Shown here piece after piece: positions 63,455 to 64,000 of a stretch of DNA of 64,000 bases (positions are counted from its first letter, which is position 1; each line of letters begins with the position of its first letter). The stretch covers positions 4,526,001 to 4,590,000 of the forward strand of contig NC_010170.1 of NCBI RefSeq assembly GCF_000067205.1, written 5' to 3'. The notes below the pieces were generated by a model that saw only the letters and a program-made list of their open reading frames with translations, was not told the DNA's origin and searched no databases. The stretch comes from Bordetella petrii. Lineage in GTDB: Bacteria; Pseudomonadota; Gammaproteobacteria; Burkholderiales; Burkholderiaceae_B. Both the position numbers and the translations under genes were made by a program.

Positions 63455-64000
63455 ATGGAAATCATCATCGCCGGTGCGGGCATCGGCGGGCTGACGCTCG
63501 CCTTGATGCTGCACCACCGCGGCATCGGCTGCCGCGTCTATGAAAGCGCGCAGACACTGCGGCCGCTGGGTGTGGGCATCAACCTGCTGCCGCATGCCGT
63601 CAACGAACTGGAACAATTGGGCTTGCAGAGCGCGTTGGCCGACCGGGCCATCCCCACGTCCGCCCTGCACTACTACAACAAGCACGGCCAACCCATCTGG
63701 CGCGAGCCGCGCGGCCTGCACGCCGGCTATCCGCTACCGCAGTTCTCCGTACATCGGGGCGAGTTCCAGATGCTGTTGGCGGACACTGTCCGGGCCCGGC
63801 TGGGGCCCGACGCCATCGTCACGGGCATGGCGCTCGAGGCTGCCGACCACGACGGCGCCGGCGCGCACGCCCATTTCCGCAGCCGCGCCGACGGCGCGCG
63901 GCATACCGTTGCGGGCGACGTGGTGGTGGGCGCAGATGGCATCCATTCGGCCCTGCGCCGCCAGCTGTACCCAACGGGCGACGAACCCCGGTTTTCGGGG
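63455..64000 (+). CDS. FAD-dependent monooxygenase (salicylate hydroxylase-like), 3' part missing
   Basis: Open frame from ATG 63455 (GGAGA upstream) to the edge, 182 codons. GXGXXG motif IAGAGIGGLTLAL at residues 5-17, GVGINLLPHAV, an R at QFSVHRGEFQMLL, and VVVGADGIHSALR (the DG motif). Group A flavoprotein hydroxylase of aromatic compounds; substrate unknown. Confidence 0.9.
   Translation, partial: MEIIIAGAGIGGLTLALMLHHRGIGCRVYESAQTLRPLGVGINLLPHAVNELEQLGLQSALADRAIPTSALHYYNKHGQPIWREPRGLHAGYPLPQFSVHRGEFQMLLADTVRARLGPDAIVTGMALEAADHDGAGAHAHFRSRADGARHTVAGDVVVGADGIHSALRRQLYPTGDEPRFSG

Noticed and set aside
1..64000. CRISPR array
   Set aside because: No regularly spaced direct repeats were seen in any gene-free stretch.

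Overview
This is a beta-proteobacterial chromosome segment that looks like Bordetella/Achromobacter (Alcaligenaceae). The evidence is high GC, a Bug-type tricarboxylate-binding protein, and housekeeping genes ffh, trmB, ampD and thiS in a typical burkholderialean setting. Bases 1 to about 50,838 are one arm of an integrative and conjugative element (ICE) of the ICEclc/PFGI-1 family, inserted at the 3' end of a tRNA-Gly(CCC) gene (50839-50912, minus). The other ICE end, the T4SS genes past traC and most cargo lie left of the window. Nearly every ICE gene is on the minus strand, reading away from the tRNA.

Reading inward from the tRNA, the ICE holds: a large P4-type tyrosine integrase; an uncharacterised coiled-coil protein; the control/partition operon alpA-parA-shi-parB(bisD)-DUF2857(bisC); a STY4528-type replication protein; PFL_4669 protein, DUF3158, ssb and topB; a run of small accessory genes (DUF3577, DUF932, DUF3275 and unknowns), mostly separate units with GC-rich leader hairpins; a DUF6927-like gene, a DUF6094 methyltransferase and a DEAH helicase; a two-gene Gabija-type defence module (gajA-gajB); and the conjugation operon from the PilL-like lipoprotein through TIGR03759, a lytic transglycosylase, TIGR03765, the coupling protein TraD, and the T4SS channel genes to the VirB4-like ATPase TraC, cut by the left edge.

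The most striking structure is a set of three group II introns inside ICE core genes. One splits the helicase within its Walker A motif, one splits the DUF6094 methyltransferase after 16 codons, and one splits the DUF6927-like gene. For each I could place GUGYG-type 5' ends and AY 3' ends so that removal restores the reading frame exactly; exon sums are 2280, 1122 and 408 nt. Introns 2 and 3 are close paralogues. Intron 2 carries an IS3-family element with 27-bp inverted repeats and a 3-bp direct repeat. traD also carries a one-base frameshift in a run of seven G.

Candidate regulatory systems with no explanation in the genes are three copies of a 23-bp palindrome (arms GAGCTATCCCC) before topB and the PFL_4669 gene, three copies of a nested hairpin whose inner stem covaries, and perfect GC hairpins in the leaders of about a dozen accessory genes.

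Right of the tRNA the chromosome holds a Bug solute-binding protein, HMG-CoA-lyase-like and class III CoA-transferase genes with a LysR regulator, trmB, pip, thiS, a methyltransferase, a LysM/BON protein, ffh, a CcsA/YpjD-like protein, a small membrane protein, ampD, a GST, and a MarR regulator divergent from an FAD monooxygenase with a perfect 19-bp operator-like palindrome between them.
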